DNA of 64,000 nt from Sarocladium kiliense. Lineage: Eukaryota; Ascomycota; Sordariomycetes; Hypocreales; Sarocladiaceae. Within the stretch, counting starts at the first letter, position 1. The number at the start of each line of letters is the position of its first letter. The notes under the pieces are model-generated. The model was not told the origin of the DNA, did no database searches, and was given only the letters and a program-made list of their open reading frames with translations. Below, in pieces: positions 22,692-33,478 of this stretch. Location of the stretch: positions 496,001-560,000 of the forward strand of contig JAUZTG010000012.1 of the NCBI GenBank assembly GCA_030734395.1, given 5' to 3'. The position numbers and the translations under genes are program-made.

Positions 22692-23508
22692 GCTGGAAGC
22701 AAGTCTGTGAATGCTTCTGTCGATGAGTGTGTATGCTTCGACGTCCCGATGATGCTCAGGATATATACGGCTCTGTATATATACCGCGTCACAGAAGCCA
22801 CTAGTAAGACGGCTATGGCATCGGATCTTCTTGGGCTGACATTCGCATGGTAATCTGATTGCTGAGATAGTAAGCCCTAACTCATGAACTCTCCTCGCGC
22901 CCCCGCGGACGAATTAGGAAGCTCTTTCGATAGCCGCCGCAGTCTTGCAGGGCCTTCGGGTGGTAAGTGTCGTCCCTTAATTGTGGTGGCATTATTCCTT
23001 GGGATCCCTAGTGCTGACTTGAGCTAACAGGCAATGACCTTCGCTCGATGCATCGGCAATCGAGACACCTATCGCCCGAACCTAAATTGGATATGATCAT
23101 TGTAGTTCCCTGGCGTTTTGAACACTTCCTGCACACCACCTGATTAGACACTCATGAGAACCTGCAGATTAATTGCTGGGCATGTCTACCAACATCGACT
23201 ATAGAAGCGTTGTGATGTAATTGTCATATAGGGTAGCTCTCTCTTCGGATGAGAGAACCAGGCATCTTGCATCCAAACACCATTCATAGGTTGATCAACA
23301 ATATCCGAGATATTACGATAGCCTATGCTCAGCGTCTGGGAATGGCCCAATTCTTCTCTACATATTGCTCCAGCCCATCTAATCTTGCGTAGCGCTGCTG
23401 AAGAGCTTATTATCTCACGGACCCATCATGATTCATCACAAGCGGCTCATCCCGTCCCGCCTTCACTAACCCACCACCACCACCATCCTCATAACTATCC
23501 CCTTCCCA
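22692..23508. promoter_or_regulatory. Divergent intergenic region hydrolase / FMN-binding gene
   Basis: 817 bp between two divergent start codons, presumably containing both promoters. A TATATA run (22760-22780, ATATATACGG...TATATATACC) lies about 75 bp upstream of the hydrolase start on the minus strand and is a plausible TATA region. The right end (23440-23508) is C/A-rich with CCACCACCACCACC. Confidence 0.45.
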
Positions 23509-24417
23509 ATGGCCCACCAACAACCACACCCCTCCATGAACCGCACACTCCAAGCCTCCCAGCGGACCGCCCAAGTCTCCCATCACCTCACCAAAATGGC
23601 CACTCCAGCCTCCCACGCCGCTCCCTGGCGCTCCCTCTTCCTCGAGCACATCTCCAAGCTCAAATCACCAAGCTTCACCCTCTCAACGCTGCACCCCGTC
23701 GAAGCATCCGCCTCTTCAACTTTCAGCTTCACCCCTCGCGCAAGGACTGTCATCTTCCGTGGCATGTGGACTTGTCTCGATGTGAATCCGAAGAATCCCG
23801 CCGAGTTGAACCCGGAGGGGTTGTATGAGAGTGATCTTCTCACCATCACGTCGGATGCCCGCATGGAAAAGGTTCCAGAGCTGCTCAGGAGTAAGAAAGA
23901 AGCAGTCAGCGAAGCTGATCCACAGTCTGGACAAGGAGGACCTTTCGAAGCAGTGTTCTGGGTGGTCGAGACAAGTACGCAATGGAGGATCAGGGGCCAC
24001 ACCGTGGTAATCGGACCAGACATCGACTCCCCATCCCACAAACCCGCCCGTGACTCCATCCTCCACCACATGCGCCTCACCTCCTCATCCCAATCCCAAC
24101 CGCCCTTCTCCTTCTCCCGCGAACTAACCGTCCATTTCGGCAACCTCTCCCCCGGAATGCGCGGCTCCTTCCGCAACCCACCCCCGGGAACACCGCTTAA
24201 ATCAGGCCCTCTCGAGCCCGGTCTAGGCCTGGGTCAGAAAGTAGAAGATCTGGAGGACGAGATTGCGAGAGAGAACTTCCGCGTTGTGGTGTTGGTGCCG
24301 GAGGAGGTTGACAGGGTGGACTTGTCGGACCCGGAGGAGGGGAAAAGGTGGAATTATAGGTTGGAGGAAGGGGGCGAGGAGGTGAGGACTTGGAAGGTGA
24401 CGGAATTGTGGCCATGA
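23509..24417 (+). CDS. Pyridoxamine 5'-phosphate oxidase Alr4036-type FMN-binding protein
   Basis: One exon encodes 302 residues, or 273 if translation begins at the second Met (23596, MATPASHAAPWRSLFL), which matches the usual start of the family better. Diagnostic segments are APWRSLFLEHISKL, the ARTVIFRGMW strand, YESDLLTITSDARMEKVPEL, the EAVFWVVETSTQWRIRGHT core where FMN binds, and a C-terminal FRVVVLVPEEVDRVDL with RWNYRLEEGG. These belong to the Pyridox_oxase_2 (Alr4036) split-barrel group. The family binds FMN and is assumed to act on small-molecule or pyridoxine-like substrates; a true PNPO activity in fungi is not established. A Pro-rich loop around residues 220-230 is extended. 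Confidence 0.85.
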   Translation: MAHQQPHPSMNRTLQASQRTAQVSHHLTKMATPASHAAPWRSLFLEHISKLKSPSFTLSTLHPVEASASSTFSFTPRARTVIFRGMWTCLDVNPKNPAELNPEGLYESDLLTITSDARMEKVPELLRSKKEAVSEADPQSGQGGPFEAVFWVVETSTQWRIRGHTVVIGPDIDSPSHKPARDSILHHMRLTSSSQSQPPFSFSRELTVHFGNLSPGMRGSFRNPPPGTPLKSGPLEPGLGLGQKVEDLEDEIARENFRVVVLVPEEVDRVDLSDPEEGKRWNYRLEEGGEEVRTWKVTELWP

Positions 24418-25143
24418 GGGACGAAGGCGTCCAACTGCGCTTCTCAAATATGAAAGACAGCAATTCGGCATTGGGTTTCCTTCAGCGGCGAAGAGGAAGA
24501 ATTTCGGAGATGAAGAAGGCAACATGAATCTTGTTCTCGCAAACATTCATATCACTATCCAGGGAGCCTCACTCAAGCATCCAATTCTCGTAGAATCTGT
24601 TGATTATATATATGTCCGTCCGGTGTAGATATGTCCCCTATAGATTCCCCCCTTCACCTTGAAAGCCATACCAGCCCCTGGTTCAGACACTTCATGCCAT
24701 GCTGCAGGTCCCATAAATGACCCATGCTCCATATAGACTCTGCCTTCCTCGATACTCCATGGTACATGCACCTTGCCCGACCTACTCATGGAAGCGGCTA
24801 CCCTTCATATCACCACTTCTGTTCTCCCACATGTTCATGAATCCAAGCAGAAGAGACGGCCCTTCTAGTAAAGGGCGAGGTATCCGCCCACAAGATATAT
24901 GATGCTGATGCTGATCCAATTCCTGAAGGTTTCCTGTCATAAATGTCATCCAAAGACCACCCGGATGCTTTCGGAAGCTCCGGGCTTGTGAAATCCGTCT
25001 TTCTTCCTGTCCCGTTATTTTTGTTGTCCTCCCATAGCAAACTGCGTGGGGTATAGCAATGCTCGGTTAAAGATTCAACGCTTTGCTTTCAAGAAAAATG
25101 ACCAAACAGGGCAATGCACGCCATATAAGTGAAGTTGACCACC
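24418..25143. other. Intergenic region
   Basis: 726 bp between two convergent stop codons. AT-rich with a TTATATATATATG run near 24604-24616. The tails of both genes are expected here. No gene seen. Confidence 0.45.
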
Positions 25144-26385
25144 CTAAGCTCGCATATAGCGCGTCGAGCGGAAATTCAGCTTGGGCAGTTGATCGATATC
25201 GATTCCCTCGTCGCCGTCGTCGCTATCCACTTCCAGCGGCGTATCGACCTGAAGCTTCGCACCTAGCGCTAAGGGTGTCTCGGCTTTTGGTGCCAATGGC
25301 TTTGCGGGTTCAAGCTTCGGTTCCATGGCCTCTAGCTTCTCGGGCTCTTCATTAGACAGCGTCAATCCGTCCTTTGCACTTGGCTCCCTCCTCATGCTGA
25401 TGGGTCGCCGTGTGCGGACTTTGGCGGCATCGATGGTTTCCTTGGCCAGCTCAGGTTCCTCGCGCAGCACACGTTCTTTTTCCTTCTCGGCCATGGCAAG
25501 AACATCGCGAAGGTGTTTCTGGATCTTTTTAATTTCATCGTTGCAGTCAGCGTCGCGGAGAAATTGATGAGCACCGTGCTCGCAAGTACTTTGGACGAAT
25601 TCGAGACCCTTGTCCAATTGGTCATAGATATCCGGTGCTTGATCTCGGCCTCCTGACCCTCGCCCGTAAGCGCCTGCCATGGCTCCATACCTGCGTGAGC
25701 TCATGTAGCGTAATGATGGCAGGGTGATCTCGTCCTCGTCGCTACCGCCCTCACCATCCTGCGACTCCATCTCTGCGAGCTTCTTGATATGCGCAACCTT
25801 GACAGCCATCTTGGCCTTGCGGAGAAGGTTGCGACTGGCGGACACAAAGCGAACGAGATCATCGAAGAAACCTTGAACATAGCTATCGTAGTAGACAATG
25901 ATCTGGCTTCTGGTACGATACGCCGGTAATTGCCCCTCGCCGGACAAGACTGACGATGGGCGCTGACGTTTCTGGGGTACCTGGCGTGCGCGAGATTGGG
26001 CGGTAAGTAGAGCTTCGTGAGCTTGTCGGGCGATGGCAGCAGCGCTGGGGCTTGTTGGCGTGGCTGTTGTAGGGTCCTGTTGATTTTGTTTGGGCGTCGA
26101 GGGTCGTGGGTGGGTGGCATCCGCAGCGACTGCTTCCTCGGGCGCTTCCTCAATTCGGGCGACTGAAGATGTGTCCATGGGCTCTGCGATCATGGCAGGC
26201 CCGTCATCCTTGGGCTTCAGGGACTCTGTTGAGCCCTTATTGCGCATCGATCGTGCCTCAGCACCTCTGTCGGCGACGGAAAGAGCGGCAAGTTCGGCTT
26301 GCCGCTTAACGACCTGACCACCAAGGTCATCGAGGCGGGTGAGCCAGTCGGGGACGTTATTTGTGAGTTGTTTGAGCGCTTCCAT
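25144..26385 (-). CDS. Conserved hypothetical fungal protein (probable extra 5' exon)
   Basis: An open frame encodes 413 residues from the Met at 26385. Visible parts are the N-terminal amphipathic helix LKQLTNNVPDWLTRLDDLGG, a central helical region including TRSQIIVYYDSYVQGFFDDLVRF (about 159-181), RNLLRKAKMAVKVAHIKKLAEM, the segment DIYDQLDKGLEFVQSTCEHGAHQFL (about 250-275) and an acidic tail with DSDDGDEGIDIDQLP. I recognise no domain and assign no function. Upstream of the Met the frame stays open and protein-like (RPSSVKIPSKTSPSREEAHETA) up to a plausible acceptor CCCCAG at 26467-26462. The true gene therefore probably has an upstream exon I could not fix. Confidence 0.72.
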   Translation of the reverse strand: MEALKQLTNNVPDWLTRLDDLGGQVVKRQAELAALSVADRGAEARSMRNKGSTESLKPKDDGPAMIAEPMDTSSVARIEEAPEEAVAADATHPRPSTPKQNQQDPTTATPTSPSAAAIARQAHEALLTAQSRARQVPQKRQRPSSVLSGEGQLPAYRTRSQIIVYYDSYVQGFFDDLVRFVSASRNLLRKAKMAVKVAHIKKLAEMESQDGEGGSDEDEITLPSLRYMSSRRYGAMAGAYGRGSGGRDQAPDIYDQLDKGLEFVQSTCEHGAHQFLRDADCNDEIKKIQKHLRDVLAMAEKEKERVLREEPELAKETIDAAKVRTRRPISMRREPSAKDGLTLSNEEPEKLEAMEPKLEPAKPLAPKAETPLALGAKLQVDTPLEVDSDDGDEGIDIDQLPKLNFRSTRYMRA

Positions 26386-29300
26386 GGCGGTCTCGTGAGC
26401 TTCCTCCCGAGAGGGCGACGTCTTTGACGGAATTTTGACGGACGAAGGGCGAGTGCTCGCCCTGGGGCAGCCTATGTATGCAAATCAGGTCGCAAGGTGC
26501 GAAGGTTGGAAGTCCGCTTCGGGGCGGTCGTCAGAAGAGGAAAAGCGCTGTATTTAGCGACCTTGGGCGATCTTGTTCAGAAGTCGATTGAGGCGTCGAT
26601 GAGAGTTGAGATGCGAATGGGCAGCGTTCCGGGGGAGCCGTGGAATTCCAAAACGCCAACGGCATGCGGACCGGAACTCGGGAGAGGAGCACGATGGCGC
26701 TGGGTGGTTCGAGCGCTCGAAGTTGCTGAAGGGTAAGGAGACTGTGAGGCGAGAATGAGACAGCCTCAAGTCATTGTCCAGTCCGCCGGGGAGCTGGGTG
26801 TGACGAGCAACAAGTGATAACCAGCTGGGAAAAGACAAACACAAGACAAAGGCAAGACAAGATGACAGAGGGCGGTCGAAGAGAAGCTGGGGGCTTGTTG
26901 CTAGACTGTGTTGGGTTGGCGTGGAAAAAGGCCCGCTCGAGCAGGGAGAACAGTCAACAGAGAAGCGCGGCGAAAGTAGCTGCACAACGAACAGCCACCG
27001 GAGCGATTTAGGGTTTCGAAAGCTGCGAACGGACAAAAAGACCGACAATGGGGTGTTGGTGACAAAGGACGGAAGGTTCTGTGATGTGTGTGTGACTATC
27101 TGGAAGACGTTAGATTTGAGGCCAAATGTGGAGGAGGAGAGGATGGTGCCGTACTGGACTGAACAAGAGCAACGGCGGGCGGCAGAGGAGCGGAGGAGGA
27201 ATCAACGGTAGCGCGTCGTATGGAGGGGAATGGCTGCTTGGGGAGCGGCTAAGGTGGCAGACAAGGCGGGTGGTCGGTCGGGTGTGTGTGCGCAAGTGGG
27301 TTGCAGGGATGTGTCAGGCGGGAGGTGGTTTAGCGGCCGAGAACGATGAGCGGAGAGATTGGGTTTTTGAGTTCGGCGGTGGATGCACTAGAGATGGCGT
27401 TGGAGGAACAGTTGAGAGCGATGTGTGATAGAAGGGCGTTGGCGTTGAGGGTGTTGGCGAGGTGGAACAATGTGTATCTAGTGGGGAGAGGGGGATGAGG
27501 TGGAGGATGGTAATGATGATGGAGAGGAGAAGGAAGAAACGAGAATGAGGCGGGTGAAAGAGGAGCCGTGATTTTACCTCTGGAAGGGCAGACGTAGCAG
27601 CCAGGCAGAGGGAGGGCGGGAGGAGTTACAGGTGCCGTGCCGTGCCAGTGCTCTGCCGTAACACGCGGGACACCGCAGTGTTGTCCACCGGAGCAGGGCA
27701 GGACAGGGGGCAGGTGCAGGTAGGTGGTGCCAGTGGCTGAGGTGCTGCGTCGATCCTCAGTGGATTCTTCAGCGGTGGGTGCCACTAAGGTAGGTGATCA
27801 CAGGGAGGGAGGGGACCTGAAGACACTGGGGCTGCCAGTGACCGAGGACAAACGCGTAGGTGACCAGGTTAGAATAACAACAGAAGAAGTGATGGAATCC
27901 CGGGCTCCGGAGATGTCAATGTCAATTCTACTTATTGATGAGAGAGAAGGCGAAGATCCTAGGAGTGATGATGCCGGAGGTTTGAGAAAAGAGACGACAA
28001 CTAAGACACGGGGCGGCTCAGAAGCACCGATACCTACGGCATACTGGCAAGGTACTGCTGCCGCGGCTGCCCATTTCCTTCTCTTCAGGACTTGTCTGTC
28101 TCCTCCTCGACGCATAATCACGCAACGCAACTCATGCACGGCGACAGGACAGGACCCGTCCTCGCACAGGAAACAGTAGACGAATTGCCAGAGAAAGAAC
28201 TACTGGTCATCAATTGAGTGGCTCTCCTGTGTGCGTCGTGACGCTGCATGCGCATACCTGCAGCAGAATTGCAAAGTACTTCGACTCACCTCGGCCGTTT
28301 CCCAGTCTCTTATTGCGAGGACCCGTACACAGATGCAAGACTTGCCCGATCTGTGTCGGAGGAGACAGTTACGTAGGTCAACCACGTCTCTGACCTCGAG
28401 AGCCGGTCCAACTGCGCCATGTTGGTTTGACATTACATTCTGACTGATGCTTGACAGCACACACACGCACACACTCTCGGACATCACCAGCCCATCACAT
28501 CACCGCGCATCCAGCCCTCCCTCCCCCCGTCCCACCAGCTGTTGGGTGGCGATAGAAGCTTCCAACAACCTCTGACTCGACCCTCTTCGCAATTTACGTC
28601 CAATCGGGGGCCATCACTTATCCGAACGGGCATCATCAAAAGGGCAGTTGGACATGCTGCATGCAATGAACTGCGATGCACTCTACTTCTACTGGACACC
28701 CAACACACACATACATAGAGCATACCCCAGTCAGTCACTGCCAAACATCGCAAACACGCGTGTGCGTTAAAAAGCAACTGCCACCAGATTTAATATACTC
28801 TCACAGGATCGGCACGGCCCAAGGACCCTGACGCGGTACAAAGGCCCGATGCCGTACCATCCGCATTCCACCGTAGTGCTCATCTGAATATTACTTTCCC
28901 TGAACCGTGTAGGACTGATGATGCTCAATATCGTTCAGTTAGTGCAGCCACCTTCGTTGGTCATGCCGGTCTTACTTACATTCTGAGCCAGCACCGGGCA
29001 TTGCCGACCCTCTCAGCCGCGACGAGTCCAACGACTCCTCATCCGTGTCCAATGTACACATCTTTGCTTCGTCCCTTGTCCGGGCCCGGTCACGAAACGA
29101 GCTTTTCGCCTGTTTCCACCTCTGGACTGTGTCCACTCTGTGCGTGCGCTTGGCTGTCATGCATACTCGAGCGGCATCCCGCTTCCCCCGCCCTTCCGCC
29201 TCTTTCATGGATTCATTTTCGACTGGACTGAGGGGAGTGGTGAATGTTAGGTGTTATGCTCGACCAAAAACTGCCCCCCAGAATAGAACCGTGCTCTCTG

Positions 29301-30949
29301 TGCGAGGATGCAAGGCATGCTCTTGCCTTGTTTTCTAGGCGGTTACGATACCCGTATGTGTGCCTCTCTGCCGTTCATATGCTTGAGATCCCCTCCCTGT
29401 TGCATCAGGTCGCCGAACAATTATTCCCCATTATCAATGGAGCCAACAACCTTTCTAGAAGAGCAATAGTAATTTCGTCTGTCGCATACTATAGGTTGCT
29501 GGCTGCTGGCTAATCAGATACCACCTGGTCAGTGCTCCTCAATTTCTCAACCCAAAGCCTGAAGCGACCAAGGAAACCGATCGCAATCCGCATGTTTCAG
29601 TATCAAATCAAATCAAAGTCAGGAAACTCGTGGCAGCACTGACCAGCCAAGTATGAAAAGAGTCTAGATTGCGACTTCAATCTCACGGACAGGGTATCAA
29701 TTGCTGCACATATGAACCTTGAATCATGCCAGACTGCAACAAGCCTGCCCGATGTCAGCAAGAAAGTCGTCACAATGGACGTGCACCTGAGTCGAAGAAA
29801 CAGCGGTCAATGCTCGCTCTCGACTCGCACCGCATCCCATGCAGTATGCACAGACACAGCCATGATCGCCCATCGCGAAGCGAAGGGCGCTAATGGTTGC
29901 AAGGAAATGCCCGCCTTTTCGTCAGCGAGAATACGTACAGTCGTATTGTAGGAATGCAACAAAAGCGAAATCTCATCAGAAAGCCTGTTCCTTTCGTTCT
30001 AGGCCCCGCCTTTGCTTTGCTGGCAAGCGTCGGTGCTGTCTCCCTGTCTTGCATATGCGTGCATGTATCCTCTCAGCAAGCGTGAACCTTGGCCCGTGCA
30101 GCATTGCCTATCGCTACCGCTACTCTTGTTGCTGAACTACGGACTCCATGTCCGTAATTCGCGATTCTTTCAAATCTCGCTTGCGAAACCCTGTCTCCAT
30201 AGAATTCTAACAACACGAAGCTCTGTGTGGGCTCAAGGTTTCGTTGAGAGCTGCTCACCTGACTTGGAGGACATGTCGATCACTTGGGCCAGAACCAACT
30301 TCTGCTCACTGTACCCTGTCTCCTCTGCCAGCGAGACAAGGGTTGCGAAACCTTGAGCTGGCCTTCATTCTCCCTCTCCACCCTGTCAGAGAAGGTCTCC
30401 GATCATCAAAGACAATAAGCACCTTGAATGAAAACAGGAGCCAGCCTTAGCCTCAATTCCTATCACGCCGATTAAGGTTGTGACAGCCATCAAAGAGTTC
30501 CGAAGCCTCGCCCTGTACGGAGTGATTGGGGCGGTAATCCAAACACACAGTCGCACCACATTCCAGATCAAGATATGGCACTCGGCGTCCTTACATTCCA
30601 GACTTGTGCTCGGGCCAGGCCGCGAACTGTTCCTCCCTTTGCCAAGCGGTCGTCTTAACCTCCTTCAGGCCAGAAGGGAAAAGCCGGCTATGTGACACAC
30701 CGTATTGTCCAATGGGCAATCACCGAAGGGATCTCATGTGGCATCATGCAATCGTCACCGAAGGTTGACGACGAATGCGTCCCCGTTCGCCCGAAGAGCC
30801 GTTGTTGAACAAAATCGACTTGCAATAGAACTTGGTAGGCTAAGACTCTTGGTGTCACATCAGGGAATCGGTCAATGGTAGGATCTCCTACTTCCGAAGA
30901 CCCCAGCTAGGCAGCAACTTGTCTGCCACACCTCGACGGCTATGCTCTA

Positions 30950-31200
30950 TTCGTTCTCTCGCCAAACGTCAATTCATCGACCATCATCCTCAACATTTAC
31001 CCATACACTCTAACCTCTCCTTGCCTCTTAGCGAAACCGGTCAAGGACGAACCAACCAACCAACACAGCCAGCCAGCAAGGCGTCTGCTCTCTTTCCACC
31101 ACCGCCGTCATCATCCCGGGCCCGCTTTAGTGCGTCTGGGCTCTTTCTCGTTCATATCTTCCTTGAATCGTCTTGCATTGTTCCCCACCCGGATCGGGAA
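30950..31200 (+). other. Leader-like pyrimidine-rich segment, possible unannotated transcript
   Basis: This segment is rich in C/T and CA on the plus strand, with CCAACCAACC and CCAGCCAGC runs and TCTCTTTCCACC tracts, the texture of transcribed 5' leaders seen elsewhere in this window before start codons. No good coding frame follows within several hundred bases. It may start a non-coding transcript or a far-upstream leader of VPS15. Weak evidence. Confidence 0.25.
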
Positions 31201-31637
31201 GGTCACTTTCCCCGTTGGAGGTCGTAAAGCGAACGCGGTGCTAGCGGGTTGATTGGGGGTGGTTAGGTCTGGCCAACATGGTCCATGATTACGTTTTGTT
31301 ACCTCATTTGTAGGAATAAGGGATCGGATATCGGGCGGTGGCTGTATTGGAAGCTGCAGAGCCTCATTCTGGAAAAGAACGATTGAAAGCAGGCGAGCAC
31401 GTGTCTGCGCCGGTAGGAGGTTACAGGGTGAGTAGGAACCTCACGGCCTGACACGGGACCCCAGATCACGATGTCTCAGACCTTGTCAGAGACCACTGAT
31501 CGCCCTGAGAGAAGCTTCAGAAATCTCCGCGGATTTTCTACCTCACGTCGATCACGTATTTCGACGGGTGTCTCCCCCAGACTCGCAGTTTTGAGCCCTG
31601 ATCTGAACGAACGGACCGGAGCTCGGCACCGCTCGGC

Positions 31638-31647
31638 GGGGGGGGGG
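31638..31647. repeat. G10 homopolymer
   Basis: Ten consecutive G flanked by GGC and CCG within the gene-poor stretch upstream of VPS15. Simple homopolymer. Confidence 0.8.
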
Positions 31648-33478
31648 CCGTAGTCGATCTTACTGATCGGCGCGGCTCAGGTCTTGAAACGTGACCTTTC
31701 TCCGCCTTTGTTGAATCTTTGTAGAGAACCGTTGTTGATAAGCACACATGTTTCCTTTCGTGGTGAAGGCGAGGAAGCACTGACCTTGTCGGCGTCGTAG
31801 TGAGTGGTAGGCCAACTTCGGATCTGAACCGTCTCGCGCCTTGGTCCGGCCGGTCTGATGAGTTGACAGTTCCTTTCGTCTAACTTCCTCTAAATGGTCG
31901 TCTTTGGGCAACAGTCTTGCGAGAGGATGGGGCATTCCACCAGTCGACCATCTACTCAACCGGCAGTCTGCTGCTTCCACAGGGCAGTGCGCGAGATCAT
32001 TATCCTGCGAGGTCTCACAAACGCCGGTTCCATTCAGGAGGCTGATACCTGCATGCACAAGCACTTGAGAGTCAGACTGCAAACCCTTAGATTCTAGTCT
32101 ACGGGCTTACCCCAAAGGATGGCTCCGGCCGCAAGGACTGAAACACCGCCCTGAGGTCACAGAGGATGAGATGTCATCGGCGGACTACTGTGGCTATGAA
32201 TTGAGGCAGCACGGCCGGACAAAGAATAAAATGGCAAGATCGTGAACGAAGGCATGATACCTTGCACCGAGCCATCAAGCCTGGCAGAAGATGTCACGCA
32301 GAGAGCGACTTCGACTAAGGTCTCTGTCCAAATCAGACCATCGTAGGCTGGAATACCTCGTGCTTCTGGTCTCCGGAAGCCCGACTTGACCAGGTGGATG
32401 AGGTCAAGGACCACTGGCAGTGGTCTTACGTGCGGTCATGCTAGAGATGGGAAGAAGACCTCGAATTTGCTATATCGGACACGAAGAGGATCGTTTGGTG
32501 AGAGGCCTGGTTGGAGTGCACTTCTCGGGATTCAGCCCACGTGGTCGTGACTACAGAGCACTTCTTTGGAAAGATTGAGTTGTCTCTTCATAGCCAAAAC
32601 TGATGGAAGCACAGATTGATAAAGGAGACACAGACGATAGGACCATACCGGAACAGACCGGTGTCTCCCAGCGGGTCTGTTGTCATCGACAATCCTTCTT
32701 GCAGTCGGAGCTCCTGCTTACGCACCGTCCATTGACAGCTCCTAGTCTATCGGATCGGATTTGGAGCCTACACAAGCTTTGGCAGTCTGAGTAAGATATG
32801 CTAGCAGTTGCATGAGCAATAGCTCTGCCCGCTCAAATCTTTACAGCCTGGATCTAGCCTGCTTACGCGAGGTAGAAGGACCAGCAAGACTGATTCAGAA
32901 CCAGTTGAACCGAGCAATATCTTAGGACAGACGCATGTGCTGGGATTATCAGAAAGGATCCGTCTCCATGATCATGTAAACAATCATCTTGCTTGACAAC
33001 ACATTTATCATAAGAGTGAATCTTGTCCCTGTCTCTGGCGGGGCACCTGGTGAAGAAAGTCCCCACGAGGCCAGTCGCAGCGGAGTGCCCACTAGAATAC
33101 GGCGGACGTCACCTGCACCCACTAGACCAGACCACAAGGCGATAAGCGATAGAGCTTCATCGCGTCGCATCATGTTAAGCTTCCCCAGGACTAACCTCCG
33201 CCATCTCCTCGCAACACGCCCTTGACACCACCTGTTACTGATACAAGCGACGCAGGGACTGCACTTTGTACGATTCCCAGCTCCTTGACAGGTCACACAA
33301 ACTCGAACCCCACCTCGCGAACCTCGACCTAGGACAATCGGTGGCTGTCCTTCTTCACCCCAGCCAGAGAGACATGTCAAGATGACCAGTGTGTCTCGTC
33401 CGAGCGCCGTCCAACACCGATAGAGAGAGAGCCCTTCTTCTTCTCTTCACCCGAACCCCGGGCTGAGCACTACCCGTC

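Larger units (their letters stand above)
26386..33478. other. 7-kb gene-poor region upstream of VPS15
   Basis: Apart from a likely 5' exon of the leftward gene near 26460-26750, no supported gene lies in this 7.1-kb stretch. Frames of 90-164 codons occur on both strands (26554-27048, 27330-27785, 27724-28179, 30012-30356, 31660-32082) but none shows family motifs, and none joins to others through good splice sites. Base composition does not fall into the extreme AT-richness of RIP-mutated repeats. A pyrimidine-rich, leader-like segment lies at 30950-31200, and a G10 run at 31638-31647. Possible contents are long 5' leaders, non-coding RNA or a decayed element; none is proven. Confidence 0.45.

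Noticed and set aside
26554..27048. A 164-codon minus-strand frame near the conserved hypothetical gene
   Set aside because: No motif; Ser/Leu/Arg-rich. It may overlap the missing first exon but in a frame that does not join the downstream protein.
28200..33400. A decayed transposable element
   Set aside because: No reverse transcriptase, transposase or integrase motif, no terminal repeats and no AT-rich RIP texture could be recognised by eye.
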